Positions 34,963 through 43,732 of a DNA stretch of 64,000 nt are shown here, one piece after another. Below the pieces are notes generated by a model that made no database searches, was not told the DNA's origin, and was given only the letters and a program-made list of their open reading frames with translations. Numbering within the stretch: position 1 is the first letter of the stretch; each line of letters begins with the position of its first letter. The stretch is from Peptococcus simiae (GTDB lineage Bacteria > Bacillota > Peptococcia > Peptococcales > Peptococcaceae): NCBI RefSeq assembly GCF_046097595.1, contig NZ_JBJUVG010000004.1:62001-126000 (forward strand), read 5' to 3'. The translations under genes were made by a program, and so were the position numbers.

Positions 34963-35537
34963 GAGTATACGACTTTGACGAGACCATCTATGATGGCGAT
35001 AGCACCGCCCATTTCTTTTTCTTTCTACTCCGACGTCACCCCGGCCTGGTCCGCTTCCTGCCTGAAGGGGGCCTGGCCTTTTTACGCTACAAGTTTGGCA
35101 GCTGGACCAAGACCCAGTTTAAAGAAAGGCTCTACCGCTTGTTTCAGGGGGTAGAGGATATTGAGGCTGAGGTGGCCGCCTTTTGGGCGGCCCACCGGAC
35201 GGGCATTAAGGACTTTTACCTGGCCCAGCAGGCGGCAGACGACCTGGTTATTTCGGCCTCACCCCGTTTTCTTTTAGCCCCGATTTGTGCTGACTTGGGC
35301 ATTCACCACCTGTTGGCCTCAGAGGTGGACCCTCAAACCGGTTTCTACCGGGGGCTCAACTGTTGGGGGGATGAAAAGGTCCGCCGCTACCTGGAGGCCG
35401 GCTATCGGCTGGAGAATATGACGGACTTTTATTCGGACTCCTTTTCCGATGTCCCCCTGGCTGTCCGGGCCAAGCGGGCCTGGCTGGTCACAGGGATGGA
35501 CATCCAACCCTGGCCCGGCCACCCTATGGAGGCTTAG
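34959..35537 (+). CDS. HAD superfamily phosphatase (subfamily IB)
   Basis: 192 residues. HAD motif I YDFDETIYDGDS at the N-terminus, motif II VISASPRF, and motif IV DFYSDSFSDVPL. It resembles phosphoserine-phosphatase-like IB hydrolases; the substrate is unknown. ATG 34959 follows AGGAGG; the frame upstream to 34890 lies inside the pseudouridine synthase gene. Confidence 0.9.
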   Translation: MRVYDFDETIYDGDSTAHFFFFLLRRHPGLVRFLPEGGLAFLRYKFGSWTKTQFKERLYRLFQGVEDIEAEVAAFWAAHRTGIKDFYLAQQAADDLVISASPRFLLAPICADLGIHHLLASEVDPQTGFYRGLNCWGDEKVRRYLEAGYRLENMTDFYSDSFSDVPLAVRAKRAWLVTGMDIQPWPGHPMEA

Positions 35538-35583
35538 GCCCTTCAGTAAAGAGGGCTTTTCTGCCTATGATCCTTATCAGTTT

Positions 35584-35618
35584 AAGACCTGGTGCCGGGC
35601 TGGCGGCAGGTCTTTTTT
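35584..35618 (+). terminator. Terminator after the HAD gene
   Basis: AAGACCTG pairs with CAGGTCTT, inner GCC/GGC, then TTTT. Confidence 0.7.
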
Positions 35619-35644
35619 CTTGCGCACTTGTTTGTAAAGGCAAA

Positions 35645-35673
35645 TTGACAGGACCTCATCCATGAAGTATGAT
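35645..35673 (+). promoter_or_regulatory. Promoter of the CoA-transferase genes
   Basis: TTGACA (35645-35650), 17-base spacer, TATGAT (35668-35673): near consensus. It shows that the ATG at 35662, inside this promoter, cannot be the start of the next gene. Confidence 0.8.
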
Positions 35674-35718
35674 TTTAATATGGGAAATTTCTGCCAATTT
35701 AGAGAGGAGAGACATGCC

Positions 35719-36702
35719 ATGGAAGACATAAGAAAAAGGCAAACCGTTGCAGACCTGGCAGCGGCCATCCCGGATGGGGCCTGTTTGACCTTTAGCGGCT
35801 TTACCATTTGGCGGCGGCCAATGGCTCTGGTCTATGAGCTGGTCCGGCAAAAGAAAAGACACCTGCACCTGATTGAGGTCAATGGGGGCACCCATTCGGA
35901 TATCCTGGCCGGGGCAGGCTGCGTGGATATTTGGGAATCCTGCTTTATCGGCCACGAGCTTTATGGCAAGCTGGGCAATAACATGGCCAGACGGATCCAG
36001 GCCGGGGAAACCATCTGCGAAGACTACAGTCACTATCAAATCTTACTCCGCCTGGCTGCCGGCGCTGCCGGGATGCCCTTTATGGCCACCACAGCTGCCA
36101 AGGGGACGGATATTATGAACCCGGCCTATGATATGCTGGGGCGGGCCGGCCTGCGGGATGGCAGCCGGCCAAAAATTCCCAAGAAAAAATTTGACTATGC
36201 CAAAGACCCCTTCTACGGTGGCACAGAGTACATTCTCCTGCCGGCCGCCCAGCCGGATATTTGCGTGGCCCATGTCCACCAGATTGGGGACCAGGGGACC
36301 ATCCGGGTGGAAGGGCAACGCTACAGCGATGTCGAGGCCATGAAGGCAGCAGACCGGCTCTTTGTTATTGCTGAAGAGGTCGTTCCGGAAGCATACTTGC
36401 GGCAAGAGCCGGCGGCCAATATCATTCCCCACTACATGGTAGAACGCTATGCGGAAATGCCCTATGGGGCCCATCCGACCGGCTGCTACAACCGGTATGA
36501 AATAGACGGTGACTTTATCCGGGCCTATTACAAACAGACCAAGACCCAGGAGGGTTTTGATGCCTGGGCCGACGAATGGATTTTTAGCCTGCCCAACTTC
36601 GAGGCCTACCTGGAAAAACTGGGCTTTGGCCGCCTGCAGAATCTGACAGCCAACCGGGCCATCCATTACAGTACAACCATTAAGCGAGGTGCGAAAAAAT
36701 GA
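35719..36702 (+). CDS. Glutaconate-type CoA-transferase, subunit A
   Basis: Alpha subunit of a family I CoA-transferase. 327 residues, starting MEDIRKRQTVADLAAAIPDG. The glycine-rich and FSGFTIWRRPMAL segments match GctA-like proteins. Start at ATG 35719, after GAGGAGA and well after the promoter. It pairs with the next gene through ATGA overlap. The acid or CoA partner cannot be told; glutaconate, 3-oxoacids and acyl exchange are all possible. It precedes the taurine genes but may be unrelated. Confidence 0.82.
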   Translation: MEDIRKRQTVADLAAAIPDGACLTFSGFTIWRRPMALVYELVRQKKRHLHLIEVNGGTHSDILAGAGCVDIWESCFIGHELYGKLGNNMARRIQAGETICEDYSHYQILLRLAAGAAGMPFMATTAAKGTDIMNPAYDMLGRAGLRDGSRPKIPKKKFDYAKDPFYGGTEYILLPAAQPDICVAHVHQIGDQGTIRVEGQRYSDVEAMKAADRLFVIAEEVVPEAYLRQEPAANIIPHYMVERYAEMPYGAHPTGCYNRYEIDGDFIRAYYKQTKTQEGFDAWADEWIFSLPNFEAYLEKLGFGRLQNLTANRAIHYSTTIKRGAKK

Positions 36703-37529
36703 GTAAGTGGGAGACCTATAAAGATAACTTTGACCACGCTCAGGTAGGGGAGTATGAAGTTATTGACCTCTTAGCGGTTGCCGGGGCCCGGGAAGTCCGG
36801 GACGGTGAAACGGTTTTTGCCGGTACGGGCCTACCCATGCTTTCCGTTACCCTGGCCCAACGGACCGGGGCCGGCCATGCCTCTATTATTTATGAAGCCG
36901 GTTCGATTGACGGCCGGCCGGAAAGCCTGCCCTCATCTGTTGGCGATGCCCGGTGCGAGCAACAGGCCTCTGTGGTCAGTGGCCTGGCAGATGTCTTCGG
37001 CCAGCTGGAGCGGGGCCGGATTGACCTGGCCTTCCTGGGCGGGGCGGAAATCGACCGCTATGGCAATGTCAATACAACGGTGGCCGGCGACTACTTAGAC
37101 CCCGACCGCCGCTTGGCCGGCAGTGGGGGCAACCCGGATATCAACGCCTTTGCGGGCCGGACCATCTTTACCATGGTCCAGGAAAAGCGCCGCTTTAAGG
37201 AAAAGGTGGACTATATCACCTCCCCCGGCTGGCGGTTACCGGACTGGCAGGATGGGGGTCAGGTCAAGAGTCGGCAGGAAATCTTTGGCGATGCCTTCCG
37301 AGGCGGGCCCCAGGTGGTCATTACCAATATGGCTGTTTTCCGCTTTGATGACCAGTCCGGCGAGATGTACCTGGATACGGTGCACCCGGGCTACACGGTA
37401 GAGGATATTCAACAATTGGTGGGATGGGATTTGGACGTGTCTCGAGTCTCCGGCGAAACCAAGCCGCCGACTTACCATGAGCTCTACCTGCTTTACGAAG
37501 AAATCGATCCGGAAGGCTTATTTTTATAA
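36699..37529 (+). CDS. Glutaconate-type CoA-transferase, subunit B
   Basis: Beta subunit carrying the catalytic Glu. 276 residues. Glu66 in IIYEAGSIDGRP lies where GctB has its active Glu, and LPSSVGDARCEQQ follows as in the family. Its start overlaps the stop of subunit A. There is no good terminator between it and the 71-residue gene. Confidence 0.82.
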   Translation: MSKWETYKDNFDHAQVGEYEVIDLLAVAGAREVRDGETVFAGTGLPMLSVTLAQRTGAGHASIIYEAGSIDGRPESLPSSVGDARCEQQASVVSGLADVFGQLERGRIDLAFLGGAEIDRYGNVNTTVAGDYLDPDRRLAGSGGNPDINAFAGRTIFTMVQEKRRFKEKVDYITSPGWRLPDWQDGGQVKSRQEIFGDAFRGGPQVVITNMAVFRFDDQSGEMYLDTVHPGYTVEDIQQLVGWDLDVSRVSGETKPPTYHELYLLYEEIDPEGLFL

Positions 37530-37735
37530 AGCTTCCGCCAGCGGTCAGAGATGGATTTTGTAAAAATATAAGTTATAATTTGTTTTTATGGAATAGACAA
37601 ATCGGGCTTATAAGCAAATCCTACAAGCGTTTGGCTGATGCAAGGAATGCTTGTAATCGATTAGCTATTAATAAATAAGGTATTTGGGTATATATTAATA
37701 TAAAGCTTGTATTACTATTTAGGAGGTCGTTCAAG

Positions 37736-37951
37736 ATGGAAGTCGATTTAAGAAATATTGGGAACGAAGAAGACTGTGAAAATATGAAGAAGGTTGCTTC
37801 AAGAGCGGGCGTTCAAGTGGTTTGCTCTGATGAAGACGAGAAAGAATTGGAACGGGAAGGGGCCCTTGATCTTTCCGACGCTGAAGACTGCGAAAACATG
37901 AAAACCGTAGCATCCAAGGTTGGGATGCAGGTTGTTTGTGACGACGAATAA
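37736..37951 (+). CDS. 71-residue acidic protein with two Cys-bearing repeats, unknown
   Basis: Two copies of a 22-residue unit, residues 12-33 and 50-71: EDCENMK, x, VAS, two variable, G, x, QVVC, x, DE. 17 of 22 positions are identical. Each has two Cys (14 and 30; 52 and 68) with 15 residues between. The linker is acidic. AGGAGG precedes ATG 37736 and a terminator follows at 37977, so it is a real short gene. There is no signal peptide or membrane segment. I recognise no family. It could bind metal or sulfur, or act as a regulator of the adjoining taurine genes; that is guesswork. Confidence 0.7.
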   Translation: MEVDLRNIGNEEDCENMKKVASRAGVQVVCSDEDEKELEREGALDLSDAEDCENMKTVASKVGMQVVCDDE

Positions 37952-37976
37952 GGAAAAACCATAATCTATGAGTTAT

Positions 37977-38009
37977 AAAATGAGTCCACTCAAGGCGGAC
38001 TCATTTTTT
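37977..38009 (+). terminator. Terminator after the 71-residue gene
   Basis: AAAATGAGTCC pairs with GGACTCATTTT, then TT. It separates this gene from xsc. Confidence 0.8.
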
Positions 38010-38069
38010 ATTGCTGTCATAAGTATTGCAAATGAGTTTCCGGTCGTTTATGATTGACTTAACAGCAAA

Positions 38070-38103
38070 GGAGTGCTCACTCAGGAAACCACTTGAGCAT
38101 TCC
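38070..38103 (+). promoter_or_regulatory. Inverted repeat in the xsc upstream region
   Basis: GGAGTGCTCA (38070-38079) and TGAGCATTCC (38094-38103), one mismatch, 14-base gap. There is no T-tract, so it is more likely an operator or leader structure than a terminator. It lies 91 bases before the xsc start. TTGACT at 38055 is nearby without a clear -10. Confidence 0.45.
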
Positions 38104-38193
38104 GCCTGCATCACTGAATTTTATTTTTAAGCTGCATGGTGTCGCTGAACAAAATTTATTTTTTGACGTTTTTATTCAAAGGAGGAATTTTTA

Positions 38194-39960
38194 ATGGCAG
38201 AAAAACAAAAAATGACGCCGTCCGAAGCTATCGTTGAACAGCTTCGCGCAGAAGGTGTCGAGTATTGTGCCGGTATCGTCGGCTCCGCATTTATGGACAT
38301 GTTGGACCTTTTCCCGGATGCAGGGATCCGCTTTATCCCTTGCCGTGATGAACACACCGCTGGCCACATGATGGACGCTTACAACCGCATCAGCGGTAAA
38401 ATCGGTGTCTGCACCGGTCAGAATGGCCCTGGGATCACCAACTTAATTACTTCTATTGCTACCGCTTACCAAGCACACAGCCCGGTTCTCGTTATCGGTC
38501 CTTCCGCTGGTTCCGCTTCCGTTGGTTGGGACGGTTTCCAGGAAGTTGAACAAACCCCGATGTTCAAGCCCATCACCAAAAAGGCTTTCGCTATTCCTCA
38601 TCCCAGCCGTGCTGCTGACTGCGTTCGTACCGCTTTCCGCATCATGTATGCTGAACGGGGCCCGGTTTACCTCGATGTTCCCCGTGACTACTTCTACGGC
38701 GAACTGGAAGACTTCATCCTGCCCCCTGAAGAATATCGCAGCACCTCCGGTTTAATCCCCGATGCTGAAACCATGAAACGGGCTGCAGAAGTCATCGCTA
38801 ACGCTAAACGCCCTGTCATCATCAGCGGCCGTGGTGTTGTTGACTCTGACGCTTTAGACTATGTTGAAAAAATCGCTGAATACCTGAGCTGCCCGGTTGC
38901 TACCACCTACCTCCACAACGATGCTTATCGTTTCAGTGATCCCCACTGGGTAGGGCCTATCGGTTACATGGGCTCCAAGGCTGCTATGTACTCCGTCCGC
39001 GACGCTGACGTTATCTTAGCTATCGGCTGCCGCCTGTCCTATTTCGGGACCCTTCCCCAATACGACATCAAATACTTCAAACAAGACGGCACCCAAGATA
39101 TCGTCCAAATCGATGTTCAAGCGAAACAAATCGCTCGGACCCACCCGGTTAAAGTTGGTATCGTCGGTGATGCCCGCGTTACCGCTGAAGGCCTCTTGAA
39201 ACTTCTCCAAGAAAAAGGCGACCGTAAACCGGATCAAGCCCGTTTAGACGAAATCAAAGCCCTCCGCGAAGACTGGGATAAAGAAATCAAAGACCTGGCT
39301 ATGGAAGAACCTGCTGAAGGCACCATCCACCCGCGTCGTCTCCTTTATGAAATGATGCTGGCTAAACCGGAAGACTGCATTGTTACCACTGACATCGGTA
39401 ACGTTTCTTCCACCGCCAACAGCTATCTCCGTTTCAACAACCCCCGCTTACACGTTGCCTGCTTAACCAACGGGAACACTGGCTTCGCTTTCCAAGCTGC
39501 ACTTGGGGCTAAACTGGCTGCTCCGGATCAACCGGTTATGTCTTTAGCTGGTGACGGGGCTTGGGGCATGAGCTTCTATGAAGTCATGACCGCTGTTCAA
39601 GAAAACCTGCCGGTTGTTGCTGTGGTCTTCCGTAACAACGCATGGTGCGCTGAGAAGAAAAACCAAGTTGACTTCTACAATGACCGCTATGTTGGTTGCG
39701 AAATCGAAGCACCGAGCTGGGCTGAAGTGGCTCGCGTCATGGGCGCTGAAGGTATCTATGTTGACAAGGCTGAAGATTTGGCCGGCGCCTTCAAGAAAGC
39801 TTTTGACCTGACCATGAATGAGAAGAAGACCGTTGTCTTAGAAGTCCGCGTTGACGGCACCAAGCTGGCACCGCCCTTCCGTAAAGACGCTCTGAAACTC
39901 CCGGTTCGCTTCCTTGACCGCTATAAACACCTCGACTACAGAGAATGGAAAAAAGACTGA
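38194..39960 (+). CDS. xsc: Sulfoacetaldehyde acetyltransferase
   Basis: Thiamine-diphosphate enzyme: sulfoacetaldehyde plus phosphate gives acetyl phosphate plus sulfite. 588 residues, the usual Xsc length. AFMDMLDLFPDAGIRFIP, CTGQNGPGITN and VPRDYFYGELEDF are Xsc-type; the ThDP-binding segment is SLAGDGAWGMS...FRNNAWCAEKKNQ. ATG 38194 follows AAAGGAGG. Codons favour GCT, GTT, CGT and GAA, unlike the GCC, CGG and GTC of neighbours, which suggests high expression. It works with tpa downstream. Acetyl phosphate can give ATP through acetate kinase (not in window). Confidence 0.94.
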   Translation: MAEKQKMTPSEAIVEQLRAEGVEYCAGIVGSAFMDMLDLFPDAGIRFIPCRDEHTAGHMMDAYNRISGKIGVCTGQNGPGITNLITSIATAYQAHSPVLVIGPSAGSASVGWDGFQEVEQTPMFKPITKKAFAIPHPSRAADCVRTAFRIMYAERGPVYLDVPRDYFYGELEDFILPPEEYRSTSGLIPDAETMKRAAEVIANAKRPVIISGRGVVDSDALDYVEKIAEYLSCPVATTYLHNDAYRFSDPHWVGPIGYMGSKAAMYSVRDADVILAIGCRLSYFGTLPQYDIKYFKQDGTQDIVQIDVQAKQIARTHPVKVGIVGDARVTAEGLLKLLQEKGDRKPDQARLDEIKALREDWDKEIKDLAMEEPAEGTIHPRRLLYEMMLAKPEDCIVTTDIGNVSSTANSYLRFNNPRLHVACLTNGNTGFAFQAALGAKLAAPDQPVMSLAGDGAWGMSFYEVMTAVQENLPVVAVVFRNNAWCAEKKNQVDFYNDRYVGCEIEAPSWAEVARVMGAEGIYVDKAEDLAGAFKKAFDLTMNEKKTVVLEVRVDGTKLAPPFRKDALKLPVRFLDRYKHLDYREWKKD

Positions 39961-40011
39961 GCAACCACTCAATTTCATAGGAAATGTAGCATCATGATTG
40001 GCTGATGCCTT

Positions 40012-40046
40012 GCCGCCACATTCGCCATTATGAATGTGGCGGCTTT
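40012..40046 (+). terminator. 12-base perfect inverted repeat after xsc
   Basis: GCCGCCACATTC (40012-40023), loop GCCATTAT, GAATGTGGCGGC (40032-40043), then TTT. The T-run is too short for a strong terminator, so it may protect the xsc mRNA 3' end or partly attenuate the next gene, whose start is 21 bases later. Confidence 0.6.
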
Positions 40047-40064
40047 GCATTGGGGGGCCAATTT

Positions 40065-40571
40065 ATGAAACAAGAGGGAAAGAGGAGCCTTACAGAGGCT
40101 CGGATCAATTCTAAGCCAGCGACCATAGCGCCATCTCCGCGTTTATTCCGCCTAAAGGATGGCAGCTGTGTATGGGATATCCTCGGTGCAGAGCCGGCGG
40201 GAGAAGAAATCCCCGCCCGCACAGCCGATGACCAGACACGCTATAAGATTCACTACGCCTTTGTCGGCGGTAAGCGCCACCACTGCGTAGCCTTACAGGT
40301 AGAAGACCGGACAGAGGGGCCACATGATATTGAATGGCTCTATGTACGCTCCTATACCGGCGGACAGATTCGCTTCATTAAAGAGGGCGATGCACCGGAA
40401 GCGCTTTTGGCTATGGCTGAAGATGATGCCTATATGTTTTGTCAGAATGATCCTTGTATTGAATGTGCTTTTGCATGTAAGGTGGGCTTTGAATTTTACG
40501 CCTACTCAACATCCGAAGGGCTCATTAAGGATGAGGCTAAGATTATTTACAGCAGAGACAGGTTGAAGTAA
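40065..40571 (+). CDS. Unknown 168-residue protein with Cys cluster
   Basis: Soluble, no signal. Six Cys: 35, 74 and a cluster at 126, 131, 134, 138 (CQNDPCIECAFACK), which could bind a metal or iron-sulfur centre. The rest is beta-rich (KIHYAFVGGKRHHCVALQVE, IEWLYVRSYTGGQIRFIKEG). ATG 40065 has GGGGGG at 40052-40057; the longer frame to 40005 starts inside the hairpin. It lies between xsc and the permease, so a role near taurine or sulfite metabolism is an inference. I recognise no family. Confidence 0.7.
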   Translation: MKQEGKRSLTEARINSKPATIAPSPRLFRLKDGSCVWDILGAEPAGEEIPARTADDQTRYKIHYAFVGGKRHHCVALQVEDRTEGPHDIEWLYVRSYTGGQIRFIKEGDAPEALLAMAEDDAYMFCQNDPCIECAFACKVGFEFYAYSTSEGLIKDEAKIIYSRDRLK

Positions 40572-40677
40572 ACTTAGCACAGGTGTGGACGCATGAATAA
40601 AGCTGGCGTGGCACCCATAGAGGGGTTAAGACCGTATCACTGTCATGAAAAATGACACGTCCAGAAAGAGTTGATTT

Positions 40678-42129
40678 ATGAACGACAAGAAGACCATTCA
40701 ACCGACAGAAGAAGTTAAATTTGAAAAAGCCTTATCGCCACTTTCCATTTGGGGGTTGGCACTCGGCGCAATGATCGGCTGGGGCTGCTTTGTTCTCCCC
40801 GGTAATGAATTCTTGCCTAAGGGCGGACCGCTCGGCTCGACCATCGGGCTGATTATCGGTGCCCTAATGATTATTATCATTAGCTTCAGTTATTCCTACC
40901 TTATCAGTAAATTTCCGGTGGCCGGTGGCGAATTTGTCTACGCCTATGCGGCCTTTGGGAAAATCCCGGCCTTCTTATGCGGCTGGTTTATCGCCATTGC
41001 CTACTGGGCCCTGATTCCCATGAACGGGACTGCGGTCGGCCTGATTGGCCGGTATATTTTCCCGGGGATTTTACAGCATAAGGTCCTGTATACAGTTGCC
41101 GGCTGGGAAGTATACGACGGTGAAATCATTGTCAGTGTCCTGGCCATCCTGATTGTCGGGCTTATTAATATGAGAGGGGTTAAGGCTGCCGGCTGGTTCC
41201 AGACGGCTGTTGCCCTAGGGCTGGTTGGGGCCATCCTTTTGGTCACCGCCGGGGTTCTGATTTCAGACCCGTCCCTTGATGACTTAAAACCCTACTTCCC
41301 GACAGGCTCCAGCCCCATCAAGGGGATTTTCGCTATCGCAGCTATGGCACCCTGGGCCTTTGTAGGTTTTGACTGTATTCCCCAGGCATCAGAAGAATAC
41401 GCTTTTTCAAATAAGAAAACGAAAAAACTGCTCATTTCATCCATTGCTATTGCCTGCTTAATGTATGCACTGATGAACTTAGTGACAGGCATTGTTTTAC
41501 CCTGGGAACAATTTTTAGCAGAAGGTCATTTCTGGCCTACAGGTTTTGCTGTTGAAATGGTAGTCGGTAAAATTGGCTTACTCTTTTTAGGGATTGCTAT
41601 GTTCTGCGGGATTGTTAGTGGGCTTAATGCCTTTTACTTAGCCGGCAGTCGCTTGCTCTACTCTATGAGTTTAGCCGGTGCCCTTCCAGACCCCTTCAAA
41701 AAACTGGATTCTGTATACAAAGTGCCCCGCATGGCCATTATTTTTATGATGGTTTTAGCGATGATTGCCCCCTTCTTTGGCCGCCAGGTCCTGTCTTGGC
41801 TGGTTGATATGACATCAGTGGGCGCGGCAATGGGCTTTGCCTTTACGACAGCATCTGCTTCCCGGTTTGCGCATAAGCACGGCAACCGGTCGCAGTTTAT
41901 CGTCAGCCTCATTGGCCTGACCTTTGCGCTGATTTTCCTTTCCTTACTGTTGTTACCCTTTACGCCGGGCACCCTATCTATGGAAGCCTGGGTCTGCTTA
42001 ATCATCTGGATTGCGATCGGCGCTGTCTTTTACTTCATTAAACGCAAGGACTATGCAGAGTCTACTCAATTGGAAGAATCCATTAAAGACTTAAGTGATG
42101 AAGCAGACCACGATCATTTAGCTTTTTAA
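40678..42129 (+). CDS. APC superfamily amino acid permease, possible taurine importer
   Basis: 483 residues with 12 hydrophobic segments. The APC helix I motif LGAMIGWGCFVLPG and the FVGFDCIPQASEEYAF region of helix 6 are clear; the C-terminal tail is acidic. It lies between xsc and tpa, so taurine or a related sulfonate/amino acid is the likely substrate; this is inferred from context only. Start ATG 40678. Confidence 0.85.
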   Translation: MNDKKTIQPTEEVKFEKALSPLSIWGLALGAMIGWGCFVLPGNEFLPKGGPLGSTIGLIIGALMIIIISFSYSYLISKFPVAGGEFVYAYAAFGKIPAFLCGWFIAIAYWALIPMNGTAVGLIGRYIFPGILQHKVLYTVAGWEVYDGEIIVSVLAILIVGLINMRGVKAAGWFQTAVALGLVGAILLVTAGVLISDPSLDDLKPYFPTGSSPIKGIFAIAAMAPWAFVGFDCIPQASEEYAFSNKKTKKLLISSIAIACLMYALMNLVTGIVLPWEQFLAEGHFWPTGFAVEMVVGKIGLLFLGIAMFCGIVSGLNAFYLAGSRLLYSMSLAGALPDPFKKLDSVYKVPRMAIIFMMVLAMIAPFFGRQVLSWLVDMTSVGAAMGFAFTTASASRFAHKHGNRSQFIVSLIGLTFALIFLSLLLLPFTPGTLSMEAWVCLIIWIAIGAVFYFIKRKDYAESTQLEESIKDLSDEADHDHLAF

Positions 42130-42201
42130 AGCATTTATAAGTTCGGTTGAATATAAGACTGTTGCCCGTTGCTCAAGGAAATCATTGAAAGGATGAAAAA
42201 A

Positions 42202-43560
42202 ATGACCTACCAATTACCAAAATTCACCCGTGAAGAAGTCCTGGAAATGGACCGTAAGTACAATGTCCACTCCTGGTCTGCACAAAATGCCCTGAAAAAT
42301 ATTATTCCCGTTGAAAAATCTGAAGGGATTTACTTCTGGGATTATAATGGCAAACGTTATGCCGATATGTGTTCTCAGCTGGTTAACATGAACCTAGGTC
42401 ATGGCAACCAACAAATCATCGATGCCATTAAACAACAGGCTGAAGACCTCTGCTTCATCGCACCGGGTCAGGCTGTCGGCATCCGGGCTGCCCTGGCTAA
42501 AAAAATCATTGAACATGCTCCGGAAGGTATGACCCGGGTTTTCTTCACCAATGGTGGGGCTGACTCCAATGAAAATGCCATTAAAATGGCCCGTCAAGCT
42601 TCCGGTAAGCAAAAAGTCCTTTCCATGTACCGGTCCTACCACGGGGCTACCATCACCGCCGGGAACGTATCCGGTGACAGCCGCCGGTTTGCTGCTGAAA
42701 TCGGTGGGAGCGCACCTGGGGTGGTCCACTTCTTTGGCCCCTTCCCCTATCGTGAAGAAATCGAATTCGAAAGCGAAGAAGCCTTAACCGAATTCTACCT
42801 GAAGATGCTCCGCAAGCAGATCATTGCTGAAGGCCATAACAACATCGCTGCCATCATCTTAGAAACCGTTATCGGGGCCAATGGGGTTATCTTACCGCCT
42901 AAGGGTTACCTAGCCGGTATCCGGGCCCTCTGCGATGAATATGACATCTTCATGATTTGCGACGAAGTTATGGCTGGCTTTGGCCGGACCGGCACTTGGT
43001 TCGCTGTTGACAACTGGAACGTGTCTCCGGACATGATTACCTTTGCTAAAGGGGTTAACTCCGGTTATGTCCAACTCGGTGGGGTTATTATGAATGAGAA
43101 AGTGGCTTCCCACTTTGATGACAATGCCCTCCAGTGCGGTTTAACCTACCAGGGTCATCCTCTGGCTTGCGCTTCTGCTTATGCTTCTATTGAATACTTT
43201 GAACAAAACAATGTTTTGGATAACGTTCAAAAAGTAGGCAAGGTCCTGGGCGAATGCCTGGAAGAACTGGCTAAAAAACACGCTTGCGTCGGTGAAGTCC
43301 GCTACATTGGCCTCTTCAGTGCCATCGACCTGGTTAAGAACAAAGAAACCAAGGAACCGATTGCTGAATACGCCATTGATACTACCGGCAACCAGAAGAA
43401 AGTCGTTGCCAAGTGTAAAGAACTCGGTTTCTACACCTATGGCCGTGACAACTGCATCCAAATTTGCCCGCCCCTCATCATCACTGAAGAAGAATTGCGT
43501 GAACAAATGAAAGTTCTGGATGAAGTCCTGACCTGGGCTGACAACGAATTCTGCAAATAA
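42202..43560 (+). CDS. tpa: Taurine:pyruvate aminotransferase
   Basis: Class III PLP aminotransferase: taurine plus pyruvate gives sulfoacetaldehyde plus alanine. 452 residues. NGGADSNENAIKMAR, ICDEVMAGFGRTGTWFA, and PLP lysine in ITFAKGVNSGYVQLGG. ATG 42202 is chosen: GAAAGG (42187-42192) is 9 bases before it, while ATG 42193 adjoins it. Codon choice is like xsc. Other class III substrates cannot be excluded from sequence, but the neighbours make taurine by far the best reading. Confidence 0.88.
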   Translation: MTYQLPKFTREEVLEMDRKYNVHSWSAQNALKNIIPVEKSEGIYFWDYNGKRYADMCSQLVNMNLGHGNQQIIDAIKQQAEDLCFIAPGQAVGIRAALAKKIIEHAPEGMTRVFFTNGGADSNENAIKMARQASGKQKVLSMYRSYHGATITAGNVSGDSRRFAAEIGGSAPGVVHFFGPFPYREEIEFESEEALTEFYLKMLRKQIIAEGHNNIAAIILETVIGANGVILPPKGYLAGIRALCDEYDIFMICDEVMAGFGRTGTWFAVDNWNVSPDMITFAKGVNSGYVQLGGVIMNEKVASHFDDNALQCGLTYQGHPLACASAYASIEYFEQNNVLDNVQKVGKVLGECLEELAKKHACVGEVRYIGLFSAIDLVKNKETKEPIAEYAIDTTGNQKKVVAKCKELGFYTYGRDNCIQICPPLIITEEELREQMKVLDEVLTWADNEFCK

Positions 43561-43586
43561 ACCGGCTTGACGGCCCTTGTTAAGCT

Positions 43587-43627
43587 AAAAAAAGCATCCT
43601 GGGAATTTTTCCCAGGGTGCTTTTTTG
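43587..43627 (+). terminator. Terminator after tpa
   Basis: AAAAAAGCATCCTGGGAA pairs with TTCCCAGGGTGCTTTTTT (one wobble pair) around a 3- to 4-base loop. Confidence 0.9.
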
Positions 43628-43629
43628 TA

Positions 43630-43658
43630 TTGACAGCCGGCTGGGAAAGGAATAGATT
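43630..43658 (+). promoter_or_regulatory. Promoter of ktrBA
   Basis: TTGACA (43630-43635), 17-base spacer, TAGATT (43653-43658), directly after the tpa terminator. Confidence 0.65.
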
Positions 43659-43732
43659 AAGGCTAATTCATCTGGACCGGTTTGCGCTCGAGCGACGCGC
43701 CAAGAAGGGGTCCGATTATAGGAAGGATAGGT

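Noticed and set aside
35662..35719. Upstream ATG of the CoA-transferase A gene
   Set aside because: It lies inside a near-consensus promoter, so it would not be transcribed in full.
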